A stretch of DNA of 64,000 nucleotides, from positions 44,553,362-44,617,361 of the forward strand of contig NC_060061.1 in the NCBI RefSeq assembly GCF_020283565.1, given 5' to 3'. The translations under genes and the position numbers were made by a program. Origin of the DNA: Trifolium pratense. Its lineage: Eukaryota; Streptophyta; Magnoliopsida; Fabales; Fabaceae. The notes below the pieces were generated by a model. It was not told the origin of the DNA. It did no database searches and saw nothing but the letters and a program-made list of their open reading frames with translations. Positions 1 through 11,585 of this stretch are shown piece by piece (position 1 is the first letter of the stretch; the number at the start of each line of letters is the position of its first letter).

Positions 1-600
1 TTAGATTTTTCGGCCGATTTTTTTGGTTTTCATCGATTTTAGGGTTTATAGTCGATTTTAGGGTTTTTGGACGATTTTCAGTTTTTCAGTCGATTTTTTG
101 AGTTTTCGGTCGATTTTAGGGTTTAAAGTCAAATTTTGCGATTTTTGCCGATTTTTTGGGTTTATAGTCGATTTTTTGGATTTTGGCCGATTTTAGGTTT
201 TCGGCCGAGTTTTTTGGCTTTAGGGTCGACTTTGGATTTTTAGGCATTTTTTTAGTTTTTTTGGCCGATTTTTTGGGTTTTCGGTCGATTTTAAGTTTTT
301 CGGCCTATTTGAGGGTTTATATTCAATTTTTGGGATTTTGGCCGATTTTAGGTTTTCGGCCGATTTTTTGGGTTTTCGGCCGATTTTATGGTTTATAGTC
401 GTTTTTTGATATTTTGGCCGATTTTAGGTTTTTCTTCCGATTTTTTGGGTTTTCGGCCGATTTTAGGGTTTATAGTCGATTTTTGGGCTTTTGGCCGATT
501 TTATGTTTTTTCTGCCTATTTTTTGGATTTTCGGCCAATTTAGCATTTATCGTCGATTTTAGGTTTTTCGGCTAATTTTAGGTTTTACGATCAATTAATA
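1..600. repeat. Degenerate ~77-bp tandem repeat
   Basis: Variants of 'gggtttatagtcgatttt' recur at about 44, 160, 313, 390, 465 and 545, at spacings near 77 bp or simple multiples of its half. Between them lie half-units with 'tttcggccgatttt'. The block is T-rich and strand-asymmetric and probably lies in an intron or the 5' flank of the helicase gene. Open frames through it are by-products of the repeat. Confidence 0.8.
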
Positions 601-1497
601 ATTTTTAAAAATTTATAGAGAAAAAAGAATTTCAAATTCTTTGGTTTTAGGTGTCATTTTGAAATTCTCTAAATTTAACTTGAACAAAATACTTCATAAA
701 TTTCCATCATTTTGAAAATTCTTCAAATTTTCATGCAAACAATGAAATTCATCTCAATATGAATTCCCTCAAAACATTACTTTACCTCAAAAAATTCCTC
801 CATCCAAACACACTCTTAGAGTGTTTTAACCCATTGAATGGTTGGAAACATTGTTTTGTTTCAATGATTGATCTTCTTGATAATTGTGTTTCCAATTATG
901 ATATGTTCATTGAGAACTTAGAAAACTTAAAAAGCTCTATTTCTATATTATGCATGCATTTACCCAGAAGTTGCATTACGGAACAGAACTTACAAAATTG
1001 GTTTCTCTTGTTCGCGACCTCAAATCATTTCAAGAGTTATTGTTGAAAAATAATAAAGTATTGGAAGAGCTCTCACTGCTGCAAATCAGAACCAATTGCC
1101 TGTCTCTATTAAGAACCCTTCAAGTTTCACTTGGTAATCTCAATGTGCCAAATGATATGACTGAAGAGTCAATCAAAAAGTTCTGTTTGCAAACATCTTC
1201 ATTAATATTTTCAACAGCTTCTAGTTCCTTTATGCTGCACAATGTTGAGATGGAGCCACTCGACATTTTAGTGATAGATGAAGCTGCACAGTTGAAAGAG
1301 TGTGAATCATTGATACCTCTACTTCTTCATAACATAAACCATGTCATTCTTGTTGGAGATGAACTCCAGCTACCAGCAATGGTTGAAAGTCAGTGTATGT
1401 ATTCTAAAACTAACCTGTTTTGTTAATTTAGAAATATTTTCACTAATGTTACAAATATTTTCATTGACTATTAATACTATGTTTGTCCTTGATATGT

Positions 1498-1555
1498 TGC
1501 TTTCGGAAGAAGCTTATTTGCGAGGCTGCTTTCGGAAGAAGCTTATTTGCGAGGC
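1498..1555 (+). repeat. Perfect 29-bp tandem duplication at a helicase exon start
   Basis: Two identical 29-bp copies, 1498-1526 and 1527-1555, sit where the exon encoding AFGRSLFARLSKL begins. The length is not a multiple of three. I found no upstream donor that pairs in phase with an AG while keeping the conserved AFGRS block, so the duplication probably disrupts splicing or frame. Confidence 0.85.
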
Positions 1556-2741
1556 TGAGCAAATTGGGTCATCCAAATCACTTCCTCAACATACAGTACC
1601 GGATGCATCCTGAGATAAGCTCCTTTCCAAATTCAAAATTCTATGCCAATAATATTGATAATGCTCCAAACATTCTCACAGAAAACTACATACATAAATA
1701 TCTCCCAGAGAAAATGTTTGGTCCATATTCCTTTATAAATATAAGTGGCGGTACCAAAAGAATTTGATGATACTCAGAAATGCCGGAAAAACATGGTTGA
1801 AGTAGCTGTTGTCATGAAGATAATTAAAAACTGCTTCAGAGGTTTGTGCCTACGTGTGTTCTAATTTTTTTATCAGTTTGAATTTATTTTCTGATGAAAA
1901 AAAAAATAACTTCCTTTTGACTGAAATGATGTAGAATGGGTTGGCTCAAACAAGATCACCTCGGCATAGGTGTAGTGTCTCTCTATGCTTCCCAAGTTGC
2001 CGCAATTCAGGATACGTTGGGACAGAAGTATGATAAACATGGAGGTTTCCAGGTGAAGGTGAAAACAATTGATGGTTTTCAGGGTGGAGAGGAGGACATA
2101 GTCATATTTTCAACTGCTGGAACTGAATGCAGTGCTTCATTTGGCTCCAATAACGACAAGAGGACTATGGTTGCTCTTACAAGGGCCAGGTAAAACATAC
2201 ATGTACGGTTACAATTACATTTGTTTTTGTTCAAAAAATGTCTGCATAAATGTTGTTGCGTTTTTATTTAACAGGTATTGTCTATGGATATTGGGTAATG
2301 AGAGTGCTCTCGTAAATGAGAAAAGTATCTGGAATGATTTACTGGCGGATGCTAAAAAACGTAAATGTTTCTTTAATGCGGGTGAAGATCCGAATTTAAC
2401 TAAAGCTATCTTGAATGCCAAGAATGAGCTGGATCAACTTGATGATTTGCTTAATGCCAATAGTGACATTTTTAAAAGCTCTATATGGAAGGTATTTGAA
2501 TCGCATATTTTGTCATACTACTTGGTTGTCATTTTTATTGCTATGTACTTTAGGTTCTTTAATCATTAAGTATGTATGTAGGTCTCTTTATTTTTCTATT
2601 TTTGAGTATTAATGTTTACTTTGCACCGAAATTTTGTCTTTGCATTTGCTGCTATCCCCTTGTAGTGCTATTGCATTTTAAGGAGTTAGTGCTAGAAGGT
2701 ATTAACAACAGGCTTATATACCTCCTTCAACAATTGTGCAG

Positions 2742-5700
2742 GTTCTTTTCAGTGATAATTTTTTTAAGTCATTTAAAAATCTTCCATCAAAGCGAACAAA
2801 GGAGTCGGCCATTGGCGCTTTAATCAAACTTTCCAGTGGAAGCAGACCAAAAAATAGAATAGTGGATTTGGTTTGTGGAAAAACATCTCAGATGTTACAA
2901 CAATATAAAGTTGGAGATTTTTTTGTTGTTTTTTCAAAGGACATATTGAATTTCACTCAAGTTTTAAGGATATGGGATATACTTCCGTCAGAGGATATTC
3001 CTAAAGTAGTGAAGCGTCTTGATCGTATTTTTGGAAGCTATACGGATGATTTTATAAATCGCTGCAGTGAGAAATGTTTAGATAATGAGTAAGTACTTTG
3101 AATTGTATTTTATTACTATATATATCTAAGGTGCTTTAGCTAACTGGTAGTTTGTGTTTGGCTTCTTTTGTAGGACAAAGGAGATTCCCAAGAGTTGGGA
3201 AAAATCAGTAGAAATCATCAAAATTCAGAAGCTTGATGATAATGGAAATGAAGCAGAATCAAGTTGCTATGTTGAGGATTCCAAGGTTGATGAGAGTTTT
3301 CTGCTGTTGAAATTTTATCTCTTATCACCTGTTATGGTTAACCATTTACTTTCTGATAGTAAAAGTAATGAACTGGAACATCTGTTTGAAGTATCAGATG
3401 AAGAACATGACAACATACACTCTTTAAGGAGTACATTTGTACTTGGTCGCTCTGGTACTGGGAAAACCACTGTTTTGACCATGAAATTATTTAATATGGA
3501 CGAATCGCTCAATATGTATAAAGAGAAAGAAGACAGCTCTACTGTTGATGACGGGCTTGTCGTACGCCAATTGTTTGTAACAGTGAGTCCTAAACTTTGC
3601 CAAGCAGTGAAACACCAGGTTGCTAGAATGAAAAGGTATGTAGCTTGTGCAAGTCTTTTGAAATAATTTGTCCTCATGTTTAGTTCACTTTAACTTTATT
3701 TAATTCAGAGTTTTCATTGCAATATTTAATTGGTATTTAAATATTTTATATGATGTGCATACAGATTCATATCTGGTGGGGATATTTCCGACAAAAGCTG
3801 TTCTATTGAGGGAGAGGAAGATATAGTTGATGTTGATACATCAATACAGTTTAAGAACATACCAGATTCTTTTGTTAATCTTCCCCCCAACTCATATCCA
3901 CTTGTGATAACATTTCAGAAATTTCTAATGATGCTGGATGGGACTGTGGGGCCTTCTTATTTTAATAGATTTAGTGATCTATCTTTTGAGAGCCTAGGTG
4001 TAAGATCTGTTGCTTTGGAGACTTTTATAAGGAAGAAGGAAGTGACTTATGACAGGTTTAATGCAGTATATTGGCAAAATGTTTGATTCATCAAAAGTTT
4101 TCACAGAAATTGTGTCTATTATAAAAGGGGGTCAGAAATCTATTGATCTTGTTGAAGGGAAGTTAAGTCGTCCGGATTATTTTTCCTTGTCTAAAAACCG
4201 AGCGTCCAGTTTAAGCACAGATGAAAGGAATATCATATATGATATCTATCAAAGTTATGAGAAAATGAAGATGGATAAAGGGGATTTTGATATTGCTGAT
4301 ATTGTTGCTGACTTGCATCAACGACTCAGAAATGAAAAATATGAGGGTGATTATATTCGCTTTGTATATATTGACGAAGTGCAAGATCTAACTATGAGTC
4401 AAATTGCTTTATTCACTTATGTGTGTCGAAATGTTGAAAGTGGTTTCGTTTTTTGTGGGGATACTGCACAAACCATAGCAAGGGGAATCGATTTTAGGTT
4501 CGAGGATATCAAATCTCTCTTTTACAGCAAGTTCATACCAGAATCAGAGGCAAGTGCTTACAACCAAGGAAAGGATAAAGCAAAAACATGTATCTTGAAT
4601 CAGAACTTTAGGACTCCCTCTGGAGTGCTCAAGTTATCTCAGAGCACCATTGACCTTCTTTCCAGTTTTTTCCCTCATTCTATTGATGTTTTAAAGCCCG
4701 AGAACAGTTTTATATATGGAGAAGCTCCGGTTGTTCTTAATTGTGGAAGCAGAAAAGATGCTATTGTAACAATATTTGGCAACACTGGACATGATGGTGG
4801 GAAGTTTGTCGGATTTGGAGCTGAGCAAGTAATATTGGTACGTGATGATAATGCTCGGAAGGAAATTTTAAACTGTATTGGGAAACAAGCACTCGTTTTA
4901 ACTATTTTGGAGTGCAAAGGACTTGAGTTTCAGGTAATTGAAAATGTCACATTTGATTTAGAGTGTGTTTATATAGTTCTTATTCCCCTCATAAAGTAGT
5001 CGATTTTCTAACTTGTGTTCTTTTGCAGGATGTATTGCTGTACAACTTTTTTGGCACTTCACCTTTGAAAAATAGATGGAGGGTGGTTTATGCTTATATG
5101 GATAAACAAGGTCTGTTGGAACCTAATGAATCCAAGTCTTTTCCAAGTTTCAGTCATTCCAAACACAATACTTTGTGTTCTGATCTGAAACAGTTATATG
5201 TTGCTATAACACGTACGAGACAAAGATTGTGGATATGTGAGGAAAAAGAAGAGTATTGCACACCTATGTTTGATTTTTGGAAAAAAAAGTGTCTGGTACA
5301 ATTCAAAGAATTGGATGATACATTTGCTCAGAAAATGAAAGTTGCAAGTAGTCCAGAAGAATGGAAGTCGCGTGGCGAAAAGGTTGTCTTTGAAGTGGAC
5401 CATCATATTCATTGTGTTTTCATAGTAATCAATTTATATATTATTAAGCAGTGTTACTTGTTAGCTTGTTATTATAATTTTCCTTGCAACTTAAACTCTC
5501 CCTCTACCTAAATACCTCATAATTTTATACACTGGAATGCATTACTAATTTGATTGTTGTTCATTTGCAGTTATATTATGAAAGTAACTATGAGATGGCA
5601 ATGATGTGTTTTGAAAGAGCAAGAGACTTTTATTGGGAAAAAAAGTCTGAAGCTGCTGGTCTCAGGGAAACTGCAAAGCATTTACAAGACTCGAATCCGG

Positions 5701-7307
5701 AGAAAGCAAATGCAATCTTTAGGAAGGCTGCAGGAATTTTTGAAAGCATAGGAATGACTGAATCTGCTGCCCAATGCTTTTCTGATTTGGGGGATTATGA
5801 ACAAGCTGGTATGAAATTCAACTTTTTATGAAATTTTCTATAGTAGAATATGAATATATAACCGACCATCTTTTTCTCTACATAGTTAAACGTTTTTGTT
5901 TTTGTAACAGGAAAACTTTACATTGTAAAAGGTAAAGAGCCAGATTTGAAAAGGGCCGGAGATTGTTTCTATTTAGCCGGTTCTTATGAAATGGCATTTA
6001 AAGCATACACTCGAGGAAAATTCTTCTCGGAATGTTTGAAAGTTTGTGCAAAAAGTGGAACGTATGAGGTTGGTCTGAGTACCTTGCAAGAGTGGAAAGA
6101 AAATGAAGGTGGTGACAGGGATTGGGTTAATATTGAGCAAAAATTTCGGGAGAATTGTGCTCGCAGTTATTTTAACAAAAAAGATATCAAATCCATGATG
6201 AAATGTATTGATGATTTTCATTCGAAAGATTTCAAGCGTGATTTCTTAAGATCATTAAGCTTATATGATGAGCTTCTTGAATTAGAAAAGAAATCATGCA
6301 ATTATGCGGAGGCGATAATTATTGCTAAGATGATGGGCAACATTCTTTGTGAGGTTGATTTGCTTGAAAAAATGGGTAACTTCTATCAAGCACACGAGCT
6401 TTTGATTGTTTATGTACTTTCAAATTCTCTTTGGTCCGGGGGAAGCAATGGATGGCCCTTAAATCCGTTTACACAGAAGGCCGAGCTTTTGGAAAGAGCG
6501 ATGACATCTGCAAAGAAATTCCCGAGTTTCAGGATAGAACTTGCACAAACAGAAGCTGGAATACTATCAAATAAGCATGTCACAAATACTGAATTGATGG
6601 ATCAGTTGACTTGTTGTCGGACAAATATGGGTATCAGAGGGGAAATATTATGTTTGTGGAAACTGCTGGATTTTCATTTGAGGCTGAACTCCAAAAAGTT
6701 TGTCTGGCGCGACGATATTATTGCTAGTTCAAATTCAATGCAATCTATGATTAGAAATAAGGAATTTTCTGTGAGGAGCCTGAATGATTGTTGGACATGT
6801 TGGAAGGATATCATATTTCACATGCTGCAATGCCTTTCAAATAGTGAAGTTAAGAATAATTCGCATGTGATATTTGCATTAAACTATTTGGGGGTTCAAT
6901 TAAATCCGCATTGCCATGATCTAGGTTACAAATACATTTTGCTCATTCCTGATGCTAACTGGGTGAAAAAATTGGGTGATGAACATGTTAATAAGAAGGG
7001 CCAGCTAGTCTATGTTGATGGTAAACCTTTATTCTCTTGTGCTCAGAGATATTGGCGTTCAGAATTATCATCTGTTGGCATGGATGTCTTGCATGTCCTT
7101 GATGCACTCTACAAGCATTCAAATGGTAAAGCCGTTTCTGAATCTTGGCAAATAGAAACATTAACGGCAATCTTTGATGTGTCAATGTTTCTTCTCGAGT
7201 TGGATATTGGGTATGCCCACAAAAACTTGAGATTCCTAGAGAAATGCAGGAAAAATTCGGTTGACAATCTAACACGCCTTGGAAAGCAACAAGGAATAGA
7301 CTTTTGA
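2742..7307 (+). CDS. UvrD-like helicase and helical tail: best-preserved half of the helicase gene
   Basis: This is the C-terminal half of the gene at 759-7307, given separately because its splicing is clear. Exons 2742-3088 (donor GTAAGT), 3174-3635, 3765-4933, 5029-5382 (weak donor GTTGTC), 5571-5808 and 5911-7307 join in phase except for one frame break near 4078, in 'ggcaaaatg'. Walker A GRSGTGKTT is in the second exon, Walker B YIDEVQDL and the FRTPSG motif in the third, and motif VI in the fourth. From 5571 the protein is a helical repeat region (YEMAMMCFERARDFYWEKKSEA) typical of the TPR-like tail, ending at TGA 7305-7307. If the 4078 break is a sequencing error, this half would be fully open. 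Confidence 0.7.
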
Positions 7308-8709
7308 CGAGAGCAAAAGTTTGGTATTTTTGATAAATTTGGAGTGTCACTTTCACAACAGAATGTAATGAACTTGTTTTAAGTAGGAAGTTAAAGTGTC
7401 CATTTACAGTTATACTGGTTTAAGTGTTATTGTTGGTACATGCGTTATGTTTCGTGACAATCTGGTATTTCACTCTTGTTGCCTGTTTGTTTTGTGCTGA
7501 GTGTTTAATTGTGAGGAACATGTTAATAATTGAATTATTATGCGGTGGTCACTGGATGGTAAACTCAGTTATTTGATTCAATGTGACATGAGTTTTCAAA
7601 ATTAAAAACACTTTAGCAGATTGAAACTTGGTAAAAAAAACAATGGATAATTCAATGATTGTTCATGTGATCTCATGAAGTCTGTTTGGTTTGGTGTAAA
7701 ACTGGAAATGTCAAAACAGTTTCATCACTTTATTTTGTATTTTGCAAACTGGAAATTGCCACACAGTTTTATTCATTTTAATCTGTATTTTGCAAAAATC
7801 ATGCTGCTAATGTTGCTGTGTGATGATATTCGCTTATTGTGATGCCTGTGATTATAACTCGCTTCGCTACATAAAACGAAAACTAAAATTCTTTTTTGTT
7901 AATTATGAGTTTTGTAATTTACTTTTAAGTATTTCAAATGTTAATTTGTATTCATGTTACTTAATTACTTACCTCACTTTTTCAAGAAATATGCTAAAAG
8001 ACCACTTCTTCTTTTTTTGTCATGTAGTCAAATGGTTAGAAATTTACCTTTTTTGGTGAATAATAAGTGGGAGATTGTTCTTAGTATCGACCGACAATCT
8101 CATCTGTGATTGCATAAACCTTTTGTGATTTTTGTCATTGGGACAACTGTAAGAGTAATTAAAGCAATTGATCGATATTGATTTTACTAAAGAAGCTCTT
8201 AAGCGCAACTCTCTAGCTTGTGCTAAACGTTGATAGCCGGGGGTGTAAATGCCATTTGTACGTACTCGAGTTTTGTGATTGAGAATTGTCTTTTAACTAA
8301 CATTGTTGTGTAGCCTTATTCTTGACATCCGTTGCAACACATTATACTTTTCCACCTCTTTTATGGTTTCCTTGATACGATAGCCAAACACTTTTGAAGT
8401 AATCAAAGAACCTCAGTGGATGGATGCAAAGAACATTCTTTGATTATAATCTTATATGGCAACAGCCCCTTAATTTTTTTGCCATCTTTGAATCCATCCA
8501 TCACTATATATCCAAGAAAGTATTTGATTTTGAGAAGCTTCTGCGGCTTAATTCACTCAACCCACAGTATAATTTAGATGCACAATCTTTTTGTTTGCAT
8601 CTCATTCTATCCTTGAACATTTAACCTTATAATTCCTTAACCACTTGATTTCTGTACCACAGTGTATCATGTTGTGGTGTAATTCAAGTCAGTTAGTGAG
8701 AATGATAGT
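7308..8709. other. Intergenic, AT-rich, no gene seen
   Basis: It begins with the probable 3' UTR of the helicase gene. A ~50-bp imperfect direct repeat ('actggaaat...tgtattttgcaa') occurs at about 7703 and 7750. Short open frames here (for example 7820-8059 and 8424-8624) show no family features. Confidence 0.6.
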
Positions 8710-8853
8710 CTAAGCGTCTCTTGCGATATGCATGTCCCCGTGCCTTTGGCATTTATCGCATTTTAGGACGTGGTCTTTGGCGTCGTCTTGCATAGTCGGC
8801 CAATAGTACCCTGCCCTTAGTGTTTTCCTTGCCAAAGAACGTCCACCTATGTC
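8710..8853 (-). pseudogene. Ty3/gypsy integrase zinc-finger fragment
   Basis: The minus-strand frame reads GGRSLARKTLRAGYYWPTMQ, then DDAKDHVLKCDKCQRHGD, before a stop at 8710-8712. This is the HHCC integrase zinc-binding region of Ty3/gypsy polyproteins: the YYWPTM block followed by CxxC and H. No flanking pol or LTR is recognisable, so it is a short relic. It ends abruptly at 8853, where a 26-bp piece matching the helicase gene begins. Confidence 0.8.
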
Positions 8854-8878
8854 AAAAAAGATATCAAATCCATGATGA
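8853..8878 (+). repeat. 26-bp exact copy of helicase-exon sequence at a junction
   Basis: These 26 bases are identical to 6176-6201 inside the helicase tail exon, in the same orientation. They start exactly where homology to the gypsy integrase stops, like filler copied during break repair. Confidence 0.75.
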
Positions 8879-9611
8879 TGAGCGTCGGAGCATCTGCAGG
8901 TACAGAACCCCCTGCGGTTTCACCGGAGAAGAGCAAAGGACGAACAACCTTACACCGTCGCGGATTGGTTGACTCTGATCAGGTAAGATCAATTATTAAT
9001 GTCAGATGGTCAAAAACATTTAATTAGATCGATAAGTTGAAGTTTGATTTTATAGAAAAATCATCAGAATCAACATCAGACACAATTTCATAATCATTGA
9101 TGCAGATCATAAGCATATATGTTATGTTTCAAAAGCTCAGAAGTAAAGATTCAAGTTGCAATTACTAGTTTGAGAAGCTTGCTCACCAAGAATGGCACAA
9201 AAGTCAAAGATAACAACTATTTGTTTTCTTGGGCGCCAAGTTGACAAGCAACCATGTTGCCTATATATTCAAATGGATTCTGCACATCAGAACCAAGAGA
9301 TTCTTAACTGATCAAGATAAAAAAAAAATCGGAATTAAGGTTGAAAAGACCGTAAGCAACTGCAAACAGTTTTCAACTTGAAAGAAACCAAATCATCCTA
9401 CAAGGATAAAAACTTGCATTCAAAGCATTCTACAAGCTAAGACTCAAAGATTTCTTCAAATCACTACAAGACTCAAAGTTTATTAATTCTATAGTTTGAG
9501 ATCATAAACAACTTCAGATCCTCTTTTGTCACTTGTAAACACCTTTAATCTCTGTTGAGCTTAAGTAAGGATTAGTGGAGTGTTTATTTAGTCTAGAGAG
9601 GCTATGATAAA
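8879..9611. other. Probable retroelement debris, no gene recognised
   Basis: The base composition is richer in C and A than its surroundings, and the texture resembles a retrotransposon untranslated region. I found no conserved frame, primer-binding site or paired LTR. Confidence 0.4.
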
Positions 9612-9770
9612 CACATTGTTTATGCCAAGTGTGGCATAGTACAAGCTTGCAACGTCTTGATAGACCAGAAAAGGAACTACGTAGAATTTTGGAGGTTATC
9701 TCAGGCACCTCGTGAAACTCTCACAGTTGTGATGGATTCCAATGAAAAAAGACGTGGAAGCAGACAATGA
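9612..9770 (+). pseudogene. Possible PPR-repeat remnant
   Basis: The frame starts HIVYAKCGIVQACNV and continues to RNYVEFW, resembling the 'MYAKCG...A..VF...RN.VSW' core of PLS-class pentatricopeptide repeats. There is no start codon, only about one repeat is present, and a stop lies at 9768-9770. No other PPR repeat is seen nearby. The match is by eye over about 25 residues and could be chance or part of a retroelement. Confidence 0.3.
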
Positions 9771-10176
9771 AGGTCTTCCTCAATACGAAGCTTCCTCAAA
9801 TGAAAATATGCAGTATTCTGCTGATAATCTTAAAATTGATTTCCATGAAGAAAGTGTTGTGCATGATGGTGACATGTCTAAAGTAGTTGTGAAGGTAACA
9901 GATGACAACTTCCTCAATATCCATCAACTTATTGATGTCATTTCTATAGACCTAGTCCCAAAAATCAGTGATGAAAATAGGGAAAGGGTTTCATCGATCA
10001 CTCACGTACCAGCTAGGTCCATAATTTCACAAAACCAACCTTTATATGTGCCTTTTCAATTCATGTCACTCAACCAACCATTGTCAAGCTATGTTCTCCC
10101 TACAGACAGTGAAGGGTTTTCAAGACAACAATTGTACCAACCTCTGAGCAACATTAGTGAAACCCACCACCACTAG
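9742..10176 (+). CDS. Hypothetical protein, 144 aa, family unknown
   Basis: This is an open frame from ATG 9742 to a stop at 10174-10176. The product is acidic in its first two-thirds, and Ser/Gln/Pro-rich near the end (QPLYVPFQFMSLNQPLSSY), finishing in three His. I see no domain, signal peptide or membrane segment. It overlaps the end of the PPR-like frame in another register and lies in repeat-rich DNA, so it may be a transposon-derived or chance frame. Confidence 0.3.
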   Translation: MKKDVEADNEGLPQYEASSNENMQYSADNLKIDFHEESVVHDGDMSKVVVKVTDDNFLNIHQLIDVISIDLVPKISDENRERVSSITHVPARSIISQNQPLYVPFQFMSLNQPLSSYVLPTDSEGFSRQQLYQPLSNISETHHH

Positions 10177-10463
10177 AACGACCCGATAAGGTTGTCATTC
10201 TGGCGTCTTCACTCACTTTGTCTCTATTGGTTAACACCGCAAAACATTTTCAATGTTACAAACTTCACTCCAACTGTTTGATAAAATGCCACAGTGCCAC
10301 ATGAATAATGAGCAGGTTGTTTGTTGCTTTTGATTTGTTCAAAGACATGCATAGGATGCTGGATGCCTGGTGATTTTGAAGACAAATTCTTTGTGCCGCT
10401 CAGTTGCTGGAGATGCATAATCTATATGCAAGTAGATGGACTCATACCACCATCCTATGCATG

Positions 10464-10464
<1 letters not shown>

Positions 10465-10549
<85 letters not shown>
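10465..10549. repeat. (TA)n microsatellite
   Basis: About 42 uninterrupted TA units. It generates spurious Ile-Tyr frames on both strands. Confidence 0.97.
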
Positions 10550-10552
<3 letters not shown>

Positions 10553-10569
10553 GATCCTTTTAAAAAGTA

Positions 10570-10690
10570 CTCCCTCCGTCCCAAAATATAAGCAAAAAGT
10601 GGTCAACCAAAATGAATGTATTTGGACTAAATTTTTAACCAAATACATTCACTTTGGTTGACCACTTTTTGCTTATATTTTGGGACGGAG
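10570..10690. mobile_element. Stowaway-type (Tc1/mariner) MITE, 121 bp
   Basis: The ends are CTCCCTCCGTCCCAAAATAT and its inverse, and the element is a near-perfect fold-back hairpin through its whole length. It is flanked by TA on both sides (10568-10569 and 10691-10692), the family's target duplication. The arms have diverged little, suggesting recent insertion or strong hairpin conservation. Confidence 0.93.
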
Positions 10691-10771
10691 TAGTATCTAT
10701 CAAGCTTAATGAATGTACATTCACTACACCATATTTATCTGAAAATTTAAAATAAAAAAAAAATTAACAAA

Positions 10772-10779
10772 TGTTGAGA

Positions 10780-10812
<33 letters not shown>

Positions 10813-10852
10813 ACCTTAATCTGGCGCCTTAGACCAACTCGGCCATCTCAAC
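10772..10852 (-). tRNA. tRNA-Leu (anticodon AAG)
   Basis: On the minus strand the acceptor stem GTTGAGA pairs with TCTCAAC, followed by discriminator A. The D-arm carries the A box TGGCCGAGTTGGT. The anticodon arm is CCAGA-TTAAGGT-TCTGG, giving anticodon AAG. A long variable arm follows, as in class II leucine tRNAs, and the T arm contains GGTTCAAATCC. No intron is present. A T-run lies immediately downstream on the minus strand (10751-10763), a normal pol III terminator. Confidence 0.97.
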
Positions 10853-10900
10853 TTTATTGTATTTTTAAAACAATGATGTTAGTAAATTAACTGCTAAATA

Positions 10901-10970
10901 CTCCCTCCGCCTAAATATAAGCTCATTTTCAATTCCCTAAACACATTTATTATTATACTCTTTCAAACAT
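10901..10970. mobile_element. Stowaway-like MITE end, fragment
   Basis: The piece begins CTCCCTCCGCCTAAATATAA, like the left end of the MITE at 10570, but no matching right end is visible before the next element. Confidence 0.5.
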
Positions 10971-11585
10971 TAGGGCTGGGCACAACCAACCCAATCTGAT
11001 TGAAACCGTTCGGCCCAAACCGAAATAGAGCATTCGGGTCGGTTTCTGTGGAACCGCGGGTTGGAATTGTGTAAACCGTAGATATTAAGACATTAAATGC
11101 GTGGTTTACGGTTGGAAGGTTTCGGCCCGTTGCAAACCGAACCGTTATTAATTTATTATTATTATTATGATTAATTATTATCAAGCATATAGCTAATAAC
11201 AGCATAATCATTTGAAAAAATAAGTAATAAAAAATTTAGACCAAAGATTTAGATAAGATATTTGGATAAATAAATAGAAAATAATGGGCTAACAATATGG
11301 CTAAGTTCAAAGGCCCAGAAATCGGGGAAATAAAAAAGTTTGGACAAAAAATGATACAAGTAACATGCAATTGTATTGGGCCAATTTTAATTAAAAATTT
11401 GAGAAAAACAAAATTTTTAAAAAATGGTTTAGACCTTGAACCGATTCGAAACCGAGTCAACCCCAGAAACCATAAACCGACCAAACCGAGTATTTAATTG
11501 GTTCGATATGGTTATGCATATGTCACCCATCGGTCCGACTGGTTCTAGGGTTTGACCCCGAAACCGAACCGATGCCCAGCCCCCT
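10971..11585. mobile_element. Non-autonomous DNA element with AGGGCTGGGCA ends (hAT-like)
   Basis: The left end TAGGGCTGGGCAC and the right end TGCCCAGCCCCCTA are inverted. Subterminal regions are rich in AACCG and CGGTT motifs (for example 'aaaccgaaccg'), a style typical of hAT-like MITEs with many short transposase-binding repeats. I could not fix an exact target duplication. Confidence 0.6.

Larger units (their letters stand above)
759..7307 (+). pseudogene. TRANK1-like fused Sen1/UvrD helicase gene, 5'-partial, frame-broken
   Basis: This is the 3' portion of a plant TPR-and-ankyrin-repeat-protein-1-like gene: an SF1B Sen1/UPF1-like helicase joined to an SF1A UvrD-like helicase and a helical tail. 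Visible Sen1-like motifs are VIDEAAQ (Walker B), VGDELQLPA, QYRMHPEISSFPNSKFY, TIDGFQGGEED and VALTRAR. The UvrD-like half has GRSGTGKTT, YIDEVQDLT, GDTAQTIARG, NQNFRTPSG and YVAITRTRQRLW. The first P-loop lies outside the window or is lost. Supported exons are 2275-2491, 2742-3088, 3174-3635, 3765-4933, 5029-5382, 5571-5808 and 5911-7307. Conserved frames change without an intron near 1000, 1755, 1955 and 4078, and a 29-bp duplication spoils an exon start near 1500. It is either a decayed gene or an indel-prone assembly; most breaks sit in short A or T runs. Cellular role of the family in plants is not established. Confidence 0.8.

Noticed and set aside
183..398. 71-aa open frame rich in Phe and Gly
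   Set aside because: It lies wholly in the 77-bp degenerate tandem repeat and has only repeat-derived composition.
1..600. TTTAGGG motifs suggesting interstitial telomere repeats
   Set aside because: The heptamer occurs only within a longer degenerate unit and never in direct tandem, so it is coincidental.
10321..10661. Four open frames with long Ile-Tyr runs
   Set aside because: They are translations of the (TA)n tract.
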